Shown here: piece after piece, positions 18,712 to 31,139 of the stretch
How the letters are laid out: each line of letters opens with the position of its first letter
Numbering within the stretch: the stretch's first letter is position 1
Assembly: GCA_036897095.1 (NCBI GenBank)
Contig: JAYMSP010001233.1
Location: forward strand, 1-34,460
Direction of reading: 5' to 3'
Source: Plantago elongata
Taxonomy: Eukaryota; Streptophyta; Magnoliopsida; Lamiales; Plantaginaceae
Length of the DNA: 34,460 nucleotides
Notes under the pieces: model-generated
What the model saw: the letters and a program-made list of their open reading frames with translations, nothing else
Told to the model about the DNA's origin: nothing
Database searches by the model: none
Program-made: the position numbers and the translations under genes

Positions 18712-21700
18712 ATGCGGCTCTCTTCCACCACCACTCTCTCATTCATCACACTCATCTTTTCCCTTTTCCTTTACCGTTTCCTCAACCCCACTAACACCCA
18801 AATCTCACCTCCCAAGAACCACATCATCCGCTTCCTCTACTACAAGAACGCCGCCGATCACAAACACTATCTCCAGCGCCACATTAATTCTCCAGGATGG
18901 AAATGGGTCGAGAGGGACAACCCGGCTATGCAATTTCCAACCGATTTTGCTCTTGTGGAGATCGAAGACGGGGTGAGGGACTTGCTGATTGGAGTGATTG
19001 GGAGACTTGAGCTGGTGAAGGATGTTTCGGTTGATTTCAGCTATCAAAGAGTGGTTCTTGAGGAGAAAGATGATGGAGGAGTGTTTGATTGTGGGAAGAA
19101 GAGGCCTGGCAAGATTTTCACATCAATGTCGTTTTCGGAAGATGATGCGAATTCGAGTGTCTGGAGAAGGAGGAATCTTTTGATGCAGGTTGGTTTTTGG
19201 TTATGTATAAAAATTGGAACTTGATTCTTTTTGTGTTGTGGTTTTGGTTTTGTTATAAATGTCTGCTTCTTTGTGTACTGATTGAGTGAAATGCTTTGAA
19301 ATTGGACTGGTGGATAAACCGGGGGAGTCGTAAAGATTATAGGAAGAGTGTAAGTTAGAGATTTAGTCATTGGTAAGATCATTCATTTTTTCGAAGCCAG
19401 TGAGCACTTCACCACTGAAGTAAGTAGTATTATGTTTTATCAGTTGAATTTCTAGTTTATCGATGATACTTGTGAAATCAAGCTCTAAACTCTGGTTTGA
19501 TAAGGCAGTCTGTATGAGTGATCTAAGTATCTGGGATCTGAGTTTTTAACCAAGGATGGATTCTGTCTAATTAATTGACTACTCGAGATGTTTGAATCAA
19601 TAACTGCACTATGAATATATTTATACTGATTCCGTATAAATATTATATATGCTGTCAAGAAATGACTACTTTGTTCCTAGCTAGATCAAGCTAGACACTT
19701 TGGTAGGGTAAATTATCTCAACTTCCATATGGCATGAGACGGAATCATGTTGTTTATGATGACAGCATTTTTCTTTTCATGTGCTGTGGAATATGGATTC
19801 TCTTTCCTGAAAACTGTAGAGTTCTATATCGAAATGGTTTAAGTTTGGGGATGTCAAATTGGGAACATTTAAATGGTAGTCAATGTATAATGTATTTCCT
19901 GGTGAGGAATCTCCTACATTAACTGGCCTTTGCTAACCATCGCTATGAAACTTATCTGTTCTTCCATAATTATACTTGTTGCAGAAATCTCAAGTCACAT
20001 CCTTATTTGGGGCAGAATCTCTCTGGTCAAAAGGTTATACTGGTGCCAAAGTAAAAATGGCTATTTTTGATACTGGAATTCGTGCAGATCACCCTCATTT
20101 TCGTAATATCAAGGTACCTGCTTGCTGATTAGAAATGTGTCTGCTTCCTACTTCAGTTGTTAATGATAAATCATTTTCCTTACCATTATTTTGGTTGTCT
20201 CTTCTTTAATTGTTTATTATGGCTTGTCAATTGCCAGGAACGAACCAATTGGACCCATGAAGATACACTAAATGACAATCTTGGGCACGGGACATTCGTG
20301 GCTGGTGTTGTTGCTGGTCAAGATGCAGAGTGTCTTGGTTTTGCTCCAGACACGGAGATCTATGCCTATAGGGTTTTCACTGATGCGCAGGTAATGCATA
20401 CTCTACAATTTTATGGTGTAGTACTGTAGAACCTGTATGTTATAGGGCTCGACAGCAACTGTTTATAAATGAGCTAGGCTGAAAAGTCAATCTTCAATTA
20501 GTGAATTAGCATTTTTCTATACCATGTGACTATTATTTATGTTGCTCGTGTACATTATCAGGTGCAATTGAGACAAGATGGCCATCTTTTTGTCCTTTTA
20601 AATTTGAGCGTAGATCTGAATTATGTGCCACTTAGGATGGGTTAATAAAGTAACTGCATATGATACTGCTAAGTGATTCATAAGTTGTAGCAGATTGGTT
20701 GCCCTAAATAAGCTACCCTGTTTTTCATTGATCAGTCCTAAGCCCGACTTGTTGATTGGTTGTTTCCTTTACTATTAATATTACTCGCATCATATGTAAG
20801 AAGTTTATGAGAAACTTCTATTCAGCTCATTGCAGGTTTCATACACATCATGGTTCCTTGATGCGTTCAATTATGCAATTGCTACTAAGATGGATGTGCT
20901 GAATTTGAGCATTGGTGGACCCGATTATTTGGATCTCCCATTTGTTGAGAAGGTAAGAAAGTATCCTCTGAGTTTGTTTCTTATAACTCCTCAATACCTG
21001 CATGACCACATGTAGGGAGGGGAACAAAGTGTGCTCTGTTTATTGTTTCCCCCTCTTTACAGACATTATTTTTCTTCTTTGGCACTTTCAACTGCTTATA
21101 AGTTGTACCCCATCAATCAAAATATCTGCTTACATCCCACTGGCTGTTTCGGTTTTACTAGGTTTGGGAAATTACAGCCAATAATATTATCATGGTATCA
21201 GCAATCGGAAATGATGGGCCACTATATGGAACTCTAAATAACCCTGCAGATCAAAGTGATGTAATCGGTGTTGGAGGCATTGATTACAACGATCATATAG
21301 CATCATTTTCTTCACGTGGAATGAGTACTTGGGAAATTCCTCATGGGTAGGGTATTTTGTACTTAATTATTTTATCTACTTTTAACCCCCCCTTAATTTC
21401 CCCATGTTGTCGTGCTATTTCCTTCATTCCTTGTAGGAATGATAATGAATTGATTGACTGTGAAAGTGAAACATTACAAACCTTTTTTTTATGTAATTAG
21501 GAAAGTATCCTACATTCCTATTGTTATTTAGTCATAATCTTCTGATACTGAGAAGTACCTCAAGATCTAGTTGGAAATTATATTTCTTTTTTTGATAAAT
21601 GAAGTTTTAGCCACCTGCTCTCTCATTACTGTGATTTATTTTGCCACTGTCACCCCTAATATAGTATAGGGAGCTAGTTAAAAGTGGAAAATATGTTTTA

Positions 21701-24487
21701 CTTTTGAAGGGGGCAATTAGATGTAAGAATGAAAATTTGATGCAAAAAGAACCCTAAAAACTGTCACATATTTCCAACAGTTGACAATTGGGTAGAACTT
21801 CATCTATTAAAAATAGGAGGCAGTATAATACCATATATCTGCATAATATCAGAGACCCAGGATTCTGAATGAGAATATATATCTGCATATTTCCCCAAGT
21901 AAAACACAATTCATGGATCTCTAACCATAACTTATCTTAATAGGTATGGTCGTGTGAAGCCCGACGTTGTTGCTTATGGCCGAGAGATTTTTGGATCCAA
22001 GATTAGTACGGGCTGTAAGAGCCTTTCAGGAACCAGCGTGGCTAGCCCTGTGGTTGCTGGTATAGTTTGTTTACTAGTTAGTGTCATTCCAGAAGACAGG
22101 AGAAAAGAAATTCTGAATCCAGCCAGTATGAAACAAGCACTAGTTGAAGGTGCTGCAAAGCTTTCCGGTCCTAACATGTATGAGCAGGGAGCAGGCAGGG
22201 TCGACTTGTGAGTGTTCTGAAGTTTCTATTAACAATATAAAGACTATTACCATACTTATTATCCTAACGTTGGATTTTTACTTCAGACTGGAATCGTACG
22301 AAATTTTGAAGAGTTATGAACCTAGAGCAAGCATATTCCCTGGTGTCCTTGACTACACGGATTGCCCTTATGCTTGGCCTTTTTGCCGTCAACCATTATA
22401 TGCTGGTGCCATGCCCGTGATCTTCAATACTACCATTTTGAATGGAATGGGTGTAATTGGTTATGTTGAAAGCCCTCCATCTTGGAATCCTATCAATGAG
22501 GAAGGCAACCTTCTTAGCATTCAATTCAAGTATTCAAATGTCATTTGGCCATGGACTGGTTTTCTGGCATTACACTTGCAAATCAAGGATGAAGGAGCAC
22601 AATTTTCTGGTGTAATAGAAGGTAACGTCACTGTGAATGTTTATAGCCCACCCAGTCATGGCGAGAAACATCCTCGAAGAAGCACCTGTGTCCTTCACCT
22701 GAAACTAAATGTTGTTCCTACCCCTCCAAGATCTGAGAGAGTCTTATGGGATCAATTTCATAGTATAAAGTATCCTCCTGGTTATCTTCCGAGAGACTCG
22801 CTGGATGTTAGGAATGACATCCTTGATTGGCATGGAGATCATCTGCATACAAATTTCCATATCATGTATAACATGTTGAGGGATGCAGGATATTATGTAG
22901 AAACACTAGGTTCTCCTTTTACTTGCTTCGACGCTAATCACTACGGGACGCTGTTGCTGGTGGATCTTGAAGAAGAATATTTTCCCGAAGAAATAAAAAA
23001 GTTGAAGGATGACATTATTAACAGAGGTTTGGGTGTTGCAGTTTTTGCTGAATGGTACAATGTAGAGTCTATGTTAAGAATGAAGTTTTTTGATGATAAT
23101 ACGAGAAGCTGGTGGACTCCCATCACGGGAGGTTCAAATGTTCCTGCCCTGAATGATCTTTTTGCACCCTTTGGGATCGCTTTTGGGGATAAAATTCTAA
23201 ATGGTGATTTTGTTATTAATGGCGAGCAGAGTCGGTATGCATCAGGGACTGATATTGTGAAATTTCCAGCTGGCGGTTACTTGCACAGCTTCCCTTTCCT
23301 GGATAGCTCGGAAAGTGGTGCCACTCAGAATGTTTTATTGTCTGGTATGAGCAAGGTGAGTCTATGTGGCTTATTATCCTCTAGATTTGCCATTTTGTGG
23401 TCTGTGACTTGGTGGTGGGAAACTAAACTATTAAACATTCATTTTTCAGAAGCATGCTAGTATTATTTGTTTAGTTTAGCTATACTCGGCTGAACATGGC
23501 ATTTTAATGGAGAACCGGGGAAGGAAATAACATAGAACCCGTTCACTCTAATAAAATACATCAGTACAAAAGGGTGGCACATCTAATTATCCTGGTTTAG
23601 TTAGCTATGTCGTGTTTATATTATTGATGGGCTTTGGATAACTGCAGGCAGATACACCTATTCTTGGTTTCTTAGAGGCTGGTAATGGGCGAATTGCAGT
23701 TTATGGAGACTCCAACTGTTTGGATAGCAGCCATATGGTTACAAACTGTTATTGGCTCCTGAAGAAAATATTAGAGTTTACTAGTAAGGATGTTAAAGAC
23801 CCGATGCTTTTCCCGGATTCAAACAGACAACACAAACCATTGTATGTGAAGGACAATCAACTTCCATCACGGAGAACGGATGTGAATTTCTCAGCATACT
23901 CTTCTGTGAAAGGTGGGGAATTAATTTGCAGGAGTGACTCCAGGTTTGAAGTGTGGGGAACAAAGGGTTATGATTTACGCGTCAAAGGAAGAAATCACAG
24001 ATTGCCTGGATCTTCTGGCATTGATTTGAATAGCAGTTCTACTGAGGAGGTTCTGTTTAAAATATCCAGATCAATTCAGAAGAGTGATGATAATATTTTA
24101 GGAAACAAATACTTGGCATTCTTCTTTAAAGATGATGTAAGGACCAATTACTTCATTTATCTTGCTACTCATATATCTGACTTGACACCTTTAGTGGAAA
24201 GCTCATGTGGATCTTCTCTTTTCTATTTGTTGCAGTTGGACTTTCCAGAATTAGTTGCTAGTCATTGGCTTATACCTGCTGTTGTTGCTATATCTGGTAA
24301 GTGGCTACATTAGATGTGCCTGTGTTAATTGGCACTGTCGTGCAATGAAAATTATGTTCTGTTCATGTCTGACTCGTGGTTTTCTGTACGCACAGGTATT
24401 GTTCTCCTCTGGAGTTTTTGGAAGATTAGGCAGAAACGAAGACGAAGGAGGAAAGGATCTGGTTCTCTGCGCACCAGTTACCCTTAA
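18712..24487 (+). CDS. SBT6.1: Site-1 protease, subtilase SBT6.1 (membrane-bound transcription factor protease)
   Basis: There are ten exons: 18712-19188, 19985-20113, 20238-20390, 20836-20952, 21162-21346, 21944-22207, 22287-23355, 23648-24136, 24236-24296 and 24396-24487. All introns are GT-AG and the frame is continuous, giving 1011 aa (Arabidopsis S1P is close to 1040). A hydrophobic N-terminal signal or anchor is followed by a propeptide ending near RRRNLL, an RxLL-type self-processing site. The subtilase domain has Asp188 (FDTGIR), His219 (GHGTFVAG), Asn309 (AIGNDGP) and Ser385 (SGTSVASP), so the catalytic set is complete. A large lumenal region, one transmembrane helix ([17 protein letters not shown]) and a basic RQKRRRRRK tail follow. 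The enzyme acts in the Golgi, cleaving membrane-anchored bZIP factors (salt and ER stress) and pro-peptides such as proRALF. The gene converges on the downstream Rab7 gene. Confidence 0.96.
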
Positions 24488-25294
24488 ATTTTGACCTCGG
24501 TTTTTTCTAGGATTGGTTCTATAGTTGATATTTCCCGTTGTGCAATATAACATCACATGTGACATAATCTTTTCGTACAGAATTGTCAATAGGAAATCAA
24601 TTTTGCATTTGAGATGGATAGTGCTTTTATCCTGTATTTTTACTTTTCAGTAGCCGGGTTTTGTACTTTACATCTGTGTAATCCTCAAGAAATTTGGAAA
24701 TAGTGCATTTTAAAAAATGGTTAGCTTTGTGCATGAAATATAGTGTTTTCTTCAGACACTTGGTTTGTTTACTGATTCTAGTGAATCCAAATTACAAATG
24801 TGACTCGAACACCTGATCTATTGGTTGGAGTGGAGTCCTCTTATCAATCGAGCTGCACTTGACTCTTCACTGTCAACTATTTGTTAACTTCCAATACTAT
24901 TTCCAAGTCTTCCAAAACTTGCCCGTTATAATGATATCCAGCAGTCCCCTCAGAGAAATAAGCACAGATGCTGAACAAGACCTTTCCCTGTTGCTTAGTT
25001 GCATTTCACCCGGAAAAAAATTATGGTTACATCCTTAAAACGCTGGTATATTTATTAATCGTTCTCTTACAGCCAACAAGGTTGAAAATAAACACAGAAA
25101 ACATCCTAGCTTATATTGCAGCTAAAGGATAAGAGAAACATATCCGATTCAGAGCTGAGAGATTTCTCTTTTTCTCCAGAAAGAAAGATTTATATGGCTA
25201 GGAGAAAATAGAGTATGGAACTTTAGTACACATAATACACAAGACAGGTCCAAGATCATACAAGACAAGTTCTACCCTGATATACTAAAATGCA
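24488..25294. other. Convergent 3' region between S1P and Rab7
   Basis: It contains the 3' untranslated regions of both genes and a small tRNA-derived fragment. No additional gene is seen. Confidence 0.5.
24801..24858 (-). mobile_element. tRNA-derived (SINE-like) head fragment
   Basis: Read on the minus strand, CAGCTCGATTGATAAGA resembles a tRNA A box (TAGCTCAGTTGGTTAGA). About 25 nt further, GGTGTTCGAGTCA resembles a B box (GGTTCGANTCC). This is the internal Pol III promoter layout of tRNA genes and tRNA-derived SINEs. There is no acceptor-stem pairing, so it is not a functional tRNA gene; a truncated SINE or tRNA pseudogene is most likely. Confidence 0.5.
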
Positions 25295-27721
25295 CTAGCA
25301 TTCACAGCCGGATGCTCGTTGTTGCTGCCCGCCAGCCACATCAATGGTGTCAGGAAGATATCTTCATTTGGATAAGAGAAATAAAGGAGTTAGATAATGA
25401 ATACAATGGAGTATAATAACTGCAGAAAAAACAACACATTGAATTCTAATATTCCGAAAGGGTTGGAATTTGTTGCTCCAGGGGAAAAAAGAGTATGTTT
25501 ATTCAAGAACTAAATGCCATATGCCTGGAAAGAAATCCATGAATATCTTAGAATATGACTTGTATAACCTACTCGATTTGCTAATACGTTAATTACTTTA
25601 TACTAAATTAACAAAACAGGGATCTAGTAAAAGATAGACTACTTTATGGAAAGACCATCACTGCAGATAGCAACAGATACATGTTACCAAAAAGTTTGAA
25701 TAACTCACATGTCTTCCTCAGGTTCATTCTTTAGAGCATTTTTAGCAATGCACTCAAAAGCAGCCTCCACATTGAATCCTTCTTTTGCAGAAGTCTCGAA
25801 GTAAGGAATATTTCCTTTGGATGCACACCAGGCCTTGGCTTTCTTCTCGGACACCTGAGAGTATGAAACATGTGAATATAAATGTGTGCTTCGAGCTGTG
25901 AATGTAGAATCAATGATATCACTACCCAATATAATGATGTCAGGACTATAATAGCTTCACCAACATCCAAAACAACTAGAGATGAATGAAAGAAACTGAA
26001 GTACTACTTAACTCATATGATTGTTTGGAGTGAATCTATAGAATGCAATATCATAGAAAAATAAGTCATCCAGTGATTTCATAATCTTAAGAAAATTGAA
26101 GCACTCAATTATTAAACAGATTAGACTCAGTTAGCAGAATGTACCACTCTGCTATTGCCACCATCAACATCAACCTTATTGCCCAAGACAACAAATGGGA
26201 AGTTTTCAGGATCAGGAGGGCTGGCCTGCATGTAATAATCCAAAACAGTAAGGTCGGAAATAAAAAGTTGAGGACATTAATATTTATGATAACAGATGAA
26301 AATCTATTTAACCTGAATGAGGAACTCCTCCCGCCAGTTATTGAGATTTTCAAATGACTTCATGACGTTCACGTCATAAACAAGTACACAGCAGTCTGCA
26401 CCGCGATAGAAAGCCACGCCAAGGCTTTGAAACCTCTCTTGTCCAGCTGTATCCCATATCTGAAATAAGAGTGAATTCAGTTCAGCCACAACAGAATAAC
26501 TCAGACCTAATAAAAACAAAGATTCCTGAACTAACGCTACTCAATGCCGTAAAACAGATGGTCAACTAAACTTCTCGGATCATAGGATCAAATCTACCTC
26601 GACTCCATGTGTGTGCACATTAGGGATGCTCAATATATTTAAGCATCTGGAGGTAAGCAATTCTCCCATTAGAGCAAATCAATCATTCAGAGGCATGCAT
26701 GCATGACATTTCTATAAGCCAATGGCAGAGAAAAGACTTCTATATTTGCCTAAATTGTGAAGACAGTTGTCAATTTTCCAGTACTAAATGTAGTGATCAC
26801 ACCAAGTCTACATTCTATATGTGCTATAGTGAATCCAAAGGATTATTTTAAGGCACTGCTTGATAATTCCAAGCCAACAGGAAGAACTACATTTATGTCT
26901 CTAAAGACATATCAAAGTAAAAGTACAAGCAAGAACTATTACCAAATGAAGGATACATGGTCGACCTTCAGCAGATTCAATCAATATTAGTCAAAGTAGA
27001 AACTACAATCTATACTTTCTGCCATGTAATTTATAAATGTCAGTGACCTCAAACTCCTGCAACACAGGAATTCATACTTTCTCATTACATAAACAGCAGG
27101 ATACCAGTTCAACAGGTATACGCTGAAGCATGCTCAGATTTTCAACATCTACAATCACATCAGCATTTAGCAATCATCAAAATCAGGTTACATTCATGAG
27201 AAACATAGAAATGCCAATTCCACGAACCAGTATCCACAATCCAGAAATGAAACAGAAGCCTAAACTCGATAGAACCACATACCTGCAAGGTAAAAACTCT
27301 GTCCTCAAACTGAATCTCCTTGGTCAAGAAATCAGCTCCAATAGTTGCCTTGTACTGATTACTGAATTTCCTATTCACATATCTAAATTCATCGTCTAGT
27401 TCAAGGACAAACAACAGATTGCCGCAACCAAACTTCACAATATTAGCATCATATCTATCTCAAGCAGGTAGAAACTAAAAAGAATTGCAAATAAAAAGTG
27501 CATCATAAAAAAAACAAAAGAAGCAGCAAATAGGATACTGATTCATCAAAGATGTCTTGCCAACCCTGCAAAATTGGCAATCAATCAATTAACAAACATG
27601 AGAATTGGAGAGGCGGAGAAAAAGATAGGAAGGAAAAGATGCAAGTGTAATTATGAAGGAAAACAGACCCGCTGTCGCCGAGGATGATAACTTTGAGAAG
27701 GATACGGCGACGAGACGACAT
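25295..27721 (-). CDS. RABG3: Rab7-type small GTPase (RABG3 class)
   Basis: There are seven exons on the minus strand: 27721-27669, 27565-27539, 27382-27283, 26459-26313, 26225-26145, 25854-25709 and 25361-25295. The joins keep the frame and give 206 aa, the usual Rab7 length. Motifs in order: P-loop GDSGVGKT (15-22), effector [16 protein letters not shown] (62-68), NKVD (125-128), ETSAK (156-160) and a C-terminal CEC for double geranylgeranylation. Plant RABG3 proteins recruit effectors on late endosomes and the tonoplast for vacuolar trafficking and membrane fusion. The second exon is only 27 nt. Which of the RABG3a-f paralogues this matches cannot be settled by eye. Confidence 0.96.
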
Positions 27722-29062
27722 TGTTGGTGAAATTGAGAAGGTTTTGCAGGAGAGATGATTGCAAAATCGAATCGAATTGGATTTGCAAGTTTCAGTTTTG
27801 TTGGACCAGATTGATTAGAAGAGCTTTGCTGTTTTGTTGGACGACATTTTCTTTGCTAATTTCGTACCTGGAATTCGGAAATAACCAAAAATAAATTGAT
27901 TTAATCCATAAAGAATCTTTAACTCATATAAACACAACATGAAATGGATTGAAAATATATTTTTCAAAAGTCATATCATATGCTCAAAAAAACAAAAATG
28001 TCATATAATATACCTCCTCGGTTACAATTGCAATATCCGTTAAGATAGATATAATAAATGTATGATGAATGGTAATAAAATAAAAGTTAAATTAAACAAA
28101 TTACGAGAAATAATAAATAAAGTATGAGAGACAATTAATAAAATATGAGAGAACTTTTATATTATAAATAAATTTAATATAAATATAAAAGTTAAATACT
28201 TGTAAATGAAACTGAAACAGATGTAATATAAAGTTGAAAAGATTCATTAACTTTTAGAGGCTTATGTGAATTTTAAGATGTAATCATATTAGTTAGATAT
28301 TAAATCTAATGAGTAATCATTTTTAATGTATTCAAACTTTTACAATATGAACTTTTCATTTATATTATAGTGATAAATGATGATATTCTTTTGTTTCTAA
28401 ACATCACTTGGCAGTGAAAGGTTTCATTAAGATTTAGACTGAGAAGAGATGTGTATTATTGATAGACATGAGTGACTGATTAATATTCTCAATTATATGT
28501 ATAATGTTTTAAGCAATACTAATAATATTTATGATTGAATATTTTATATTATTTTTGTATGCATGTGTATATCACTGATTTCTTAGTAAAACCTTATAAG
28601 TTTTAAGTTACAAACAGTTTGTCCGTCTCTTTTATTTATTTATAATAACGCCAATTAGAAGACTTGCTCAAAAGATTTTGGTACTCTAATTGGATTCTTT
28701 CGTGAGCATACGGCCCATGACCCAAAATAGTGTATTTCCTACTCCTTAAACGTTATCTTCTACTAATAATTCTACTAAATCTCATAAAAACTCCATGTAT
28801 TTAGAGAGTCCGAAGAGACCTCTAGTTTCTTTAAAAAAATTGTCTAAATTTTATGCCTACCATTTTTGTCCTTTTTCCGCAGATCCTTCTCGCGGGTCAA
28901 AGGTTTGGACTTCGAATTCGGGTCAGATTGTTTCCGTATTCTGATTGAGTATAAAAGGTCTTTTTTCTTGTTTTAGTTCATGTATCTTATTCATGTTCTC
29001 TCAGTTCTTTTGAACATGACCTAATTCTCCTCTCAATTGCCACTACTTTCTAGTTACAACCA
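27722..29062. other. Rab7 upstream region and AT-rich repeat debris
   Basis: The first part holds the Rab7 leader and promoter on the minus strand. Positions 28010-28400 read TACCTCCTCGG... followed by repeated ATAATAAA/TATGAGAGA phrases, like a decayed MITE. No ORF is supported. Confidence 0.4.
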
Positions 29063-29850
29063 TAACCGTAACCATTTAAATTATAACCATAATCGAAACT
29101 GGAACCGAAATAATTATTGACCGATTTTGGTTCGATCATAAAAAATCGAAAACCATAGGTTTAGGTTATTAGGAAAATTCGAACAGAAATCACAGTGGTG
29201 AGAGGAAGAAATCAAACAGAAAACAGCTTATGCCGTCCTGTCTTCTTCTCCACAGTGGTGAAAACCGGATAGGACAATCCATACATCGAAAACATCGTCT
29301 TCTTCTCCACAGCTCCTGCCGTCCTGCGCAATCGTCTTCTTCTCCACAGTGGTGAAAACCGGATAGGACAATCCATACATCGATCGCCATTGAGAATCGT
29401 GCAATGGAGTTTCCATGGCCCAAATTTGCTCGGTTGAGAGCGCTCGGAAAGTTGCGACGGAGAATTCTGAAGGAGGAGGTGCCGATGATGATTGCGAGGA
29501 TTTTTTGGATGTTCTTTTGGTGGCGGCGATGTGAGAGAGGACGGAGGCAAGGGTGAAGAAGAGGAGAGGTGCGATGGAGGTGGAGGTGGCGGTGGTGGAG
29601 AGGAGTGGGGAGGTGGTCGGCATGAGCTGTTCTCGCCTAATTTGGTGAGATCTGGTGGAATTATGAATTTTATGAGATCTGGTTGAATATTTAGGGATTT
29701 GGTTTTTAACCGTAACCGTAACCAAAAACCGAACATGTTATGGTTGTAACCAGTTGGTTACTGAACGGTTACGGTTACGATTATGGTTAATAACCGTTTA
29801 GTAAAAGTAAATGGTTATTAGCTGGTTATGGTTATGGTTATGGTTTTTAA
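29063..29850. repeat. Region bracketed by inverted AACCGTAACC / GGTTACGGTT motifs
   Basis: AACCATAACCGTAACC-type repeats at 29056-29105 are answered by GGTTACGGTTACG and GGTTATGGTTATGGTT at 29755-29850, and a plus-oriented AACCGTAACCGTAACC lies at 29708. The interior includes a G-rich/T-rich purine stretch at 29520-29620 that opens long shadow frames on both strands. This may be a transposon with simple-sequence ends; the class is not identified. Confidence 0.4.
29240..29383. repeat. Two 50-bp direct repeats, 94-bp period
   Basis: GTCTTCTTCTCCACAGTGGT... (29240-29289) recurs identically at 29334-29383. A shorter third copy of CGTCTTCTTCTCCACAG lies between them at about 29296-29312. The minus-strand frames over this stretch therefore repeat the peptide MYGLSYPVFTTVEKKT. 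Confidence 0.85.
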
Positions 29851-30062
29851 CCAACCATTCCCAGCACTACTCTCTACTCTCTAGCCACCGTACCACCGCC
29901 CACCAGATTGTGTTGTTGCTATTCTCCATGACATGCTCGCAGCTCTGTCGTTACTCGCCCACAACTCTCTCATATCCTGCGATGAAAGTTGAAACCAGGT
30001 GAAAACGAGAAAGGAAAGGGGAAACAATAGGCTTTCTCCTTCAATTGATAGATTGGTTTCAA

Positions 30063-30210
30063 ATGACGAGCAACAAATTCTCCTTGAATCCAAATGAATA
30101 CAATCATCTCGAAGAAGTGGGATACGGTGCAAGCACCACTGTCTTCAAAGCGATCTACTTGCCTTCTAATGAAGTTGTAGCTGTCAAGTCTTTGGATCTC
30201 AATTACAATG
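30063..30210 (+). pseudogene. Stranded first exon of a STE20/SPAK-like Ser/Thr kinase
   Basis: The frame from ATG 30063 encodes 49 residues with the glycine loop VGYGASTTVFKA and the subdomain II lysine in VVAVKSLDL. This is the start of plant GCK/SPAK-OSR1-like kinases (family phrase EVGYGASATVYRA...EVVAVKCLDLD, from memory). It ends at a possible donor, AATG|GTACAT. Downstream there is only a long AT-rich repeat array, with no exon carrying the HRD, DFG or APE motifs before the PERK gene. It is most likely a gene fragment left by deletion, rearrangement or transposon capture, unless the next exon lies beyond the window, which the opposite-strand PERK gene makes unlikely. Confidence 0.75.
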
Positions 30211-30289
30211 GTACATTTTCCCCAAACTCACTAATTTCTTCATTTTGATTTTGAAATTTCGAATATGTAAACTTTGTTTCGTTGGTGTT

Positions 30290-31130
30290 GTTTTGGATAA
30301 ATCGGATCTGGTTTATTTTTTGTATAAATAGTCTATGTTTTACTATAAAATGTCTAGTTTTTTTTTGTACCATAGTCTATTTTTTAGTATAAATTATCTT
30401 GTTCGTTGTTGCTTTAGTTTTTTTTAATAATTATCTATTTTTTACTATAATTATCTAGTTTTTTTTTTTATGTAGAAACTGTCTATGTTGTTCTTTGCTG
30501 GTCTAGTTTAGTTTTTTTTTTTGTATAAACTATCTAGTTTTTTTGTATAAATAGTCTACGTTTAAATAAAAATTGTCTATATTGTTTGTGTTGTTGGTTT
30601 AGTTTTTCTTTATACAAATTATCTATGTTATATTATAATTTGTCTAGATTTTTATATATATATAATCTAGGTTTGTGCATAAATTGTCTAGTTTCTATAT
30701 AAGTTGAAAATTTTAAAGAAAGTTGATCATGAAAAAAGAGGATCTGTGTTTTAGCATAAAGGTTTTTATTTTAGTTTATATTGTTTATAAAGTTCGTTGT
30801 TTCTGATTTAGTTTTTATAGAAATTGCCTATATTTTATTTTAAATTATCTAGTTTTTTTATAAATAATCTATGTTTTAGTAGAGTTGTTTTTATTTTATT
30901 TGCTATTGTTGGTTTAGTTTTTTAGTTTTTTTTGTATAAATTGTCTATGTTCTACTATAAATTATCTAGTTTTTTTTGTATAAATGATCTATGTTTATGT
31001 TTTAGTAAAATTTGTCCATGTTCATTATTGTTGGTTGAGTTTTTTTTGGTACAAATCGTCTATGTTTCACTATAATTGTTTTGTTTTTTTTTTATAAATT
31101 ATCTATGTCTTTTGATAAAAAATTTTATGT
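30290..31130. repeat. Degenerate repeat array of GTCTATGTTTTA / TGTCTAGTTTTT units
   Basis: Short alternating units (about 30-40 bp: TGTCTATGTTTTACTATAAA and TTATCTAGTTTTTTTGTATA) recur some twenty times with drift. A larger block including TTGTTGGTTTAG reappears near 30590, 30905 and 31025. Inverted copies occur at 31435-31470 and another plus copy at 31567-31605, so the family is also scattered nearby. Confidence 0.7.
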
Positions 31131-31139
31131 ATTAAATTT

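Noticed and set aside
26105-26353. 82-codon minus-strand frame in the Rab7 gene
   Set aside because: It is in a different frame from the Rab7 exon it overlaps (26225-26145), whose true frame reads the NKVD motif.
29212-29736. Overlapping 165- and 174-codon minus-strand frames rich in Pro and Ser
   Set aside because: They follow from a purine-rich simple stretch and the 94-bp repeat; two frames being open at once indicates composition rather than coding.
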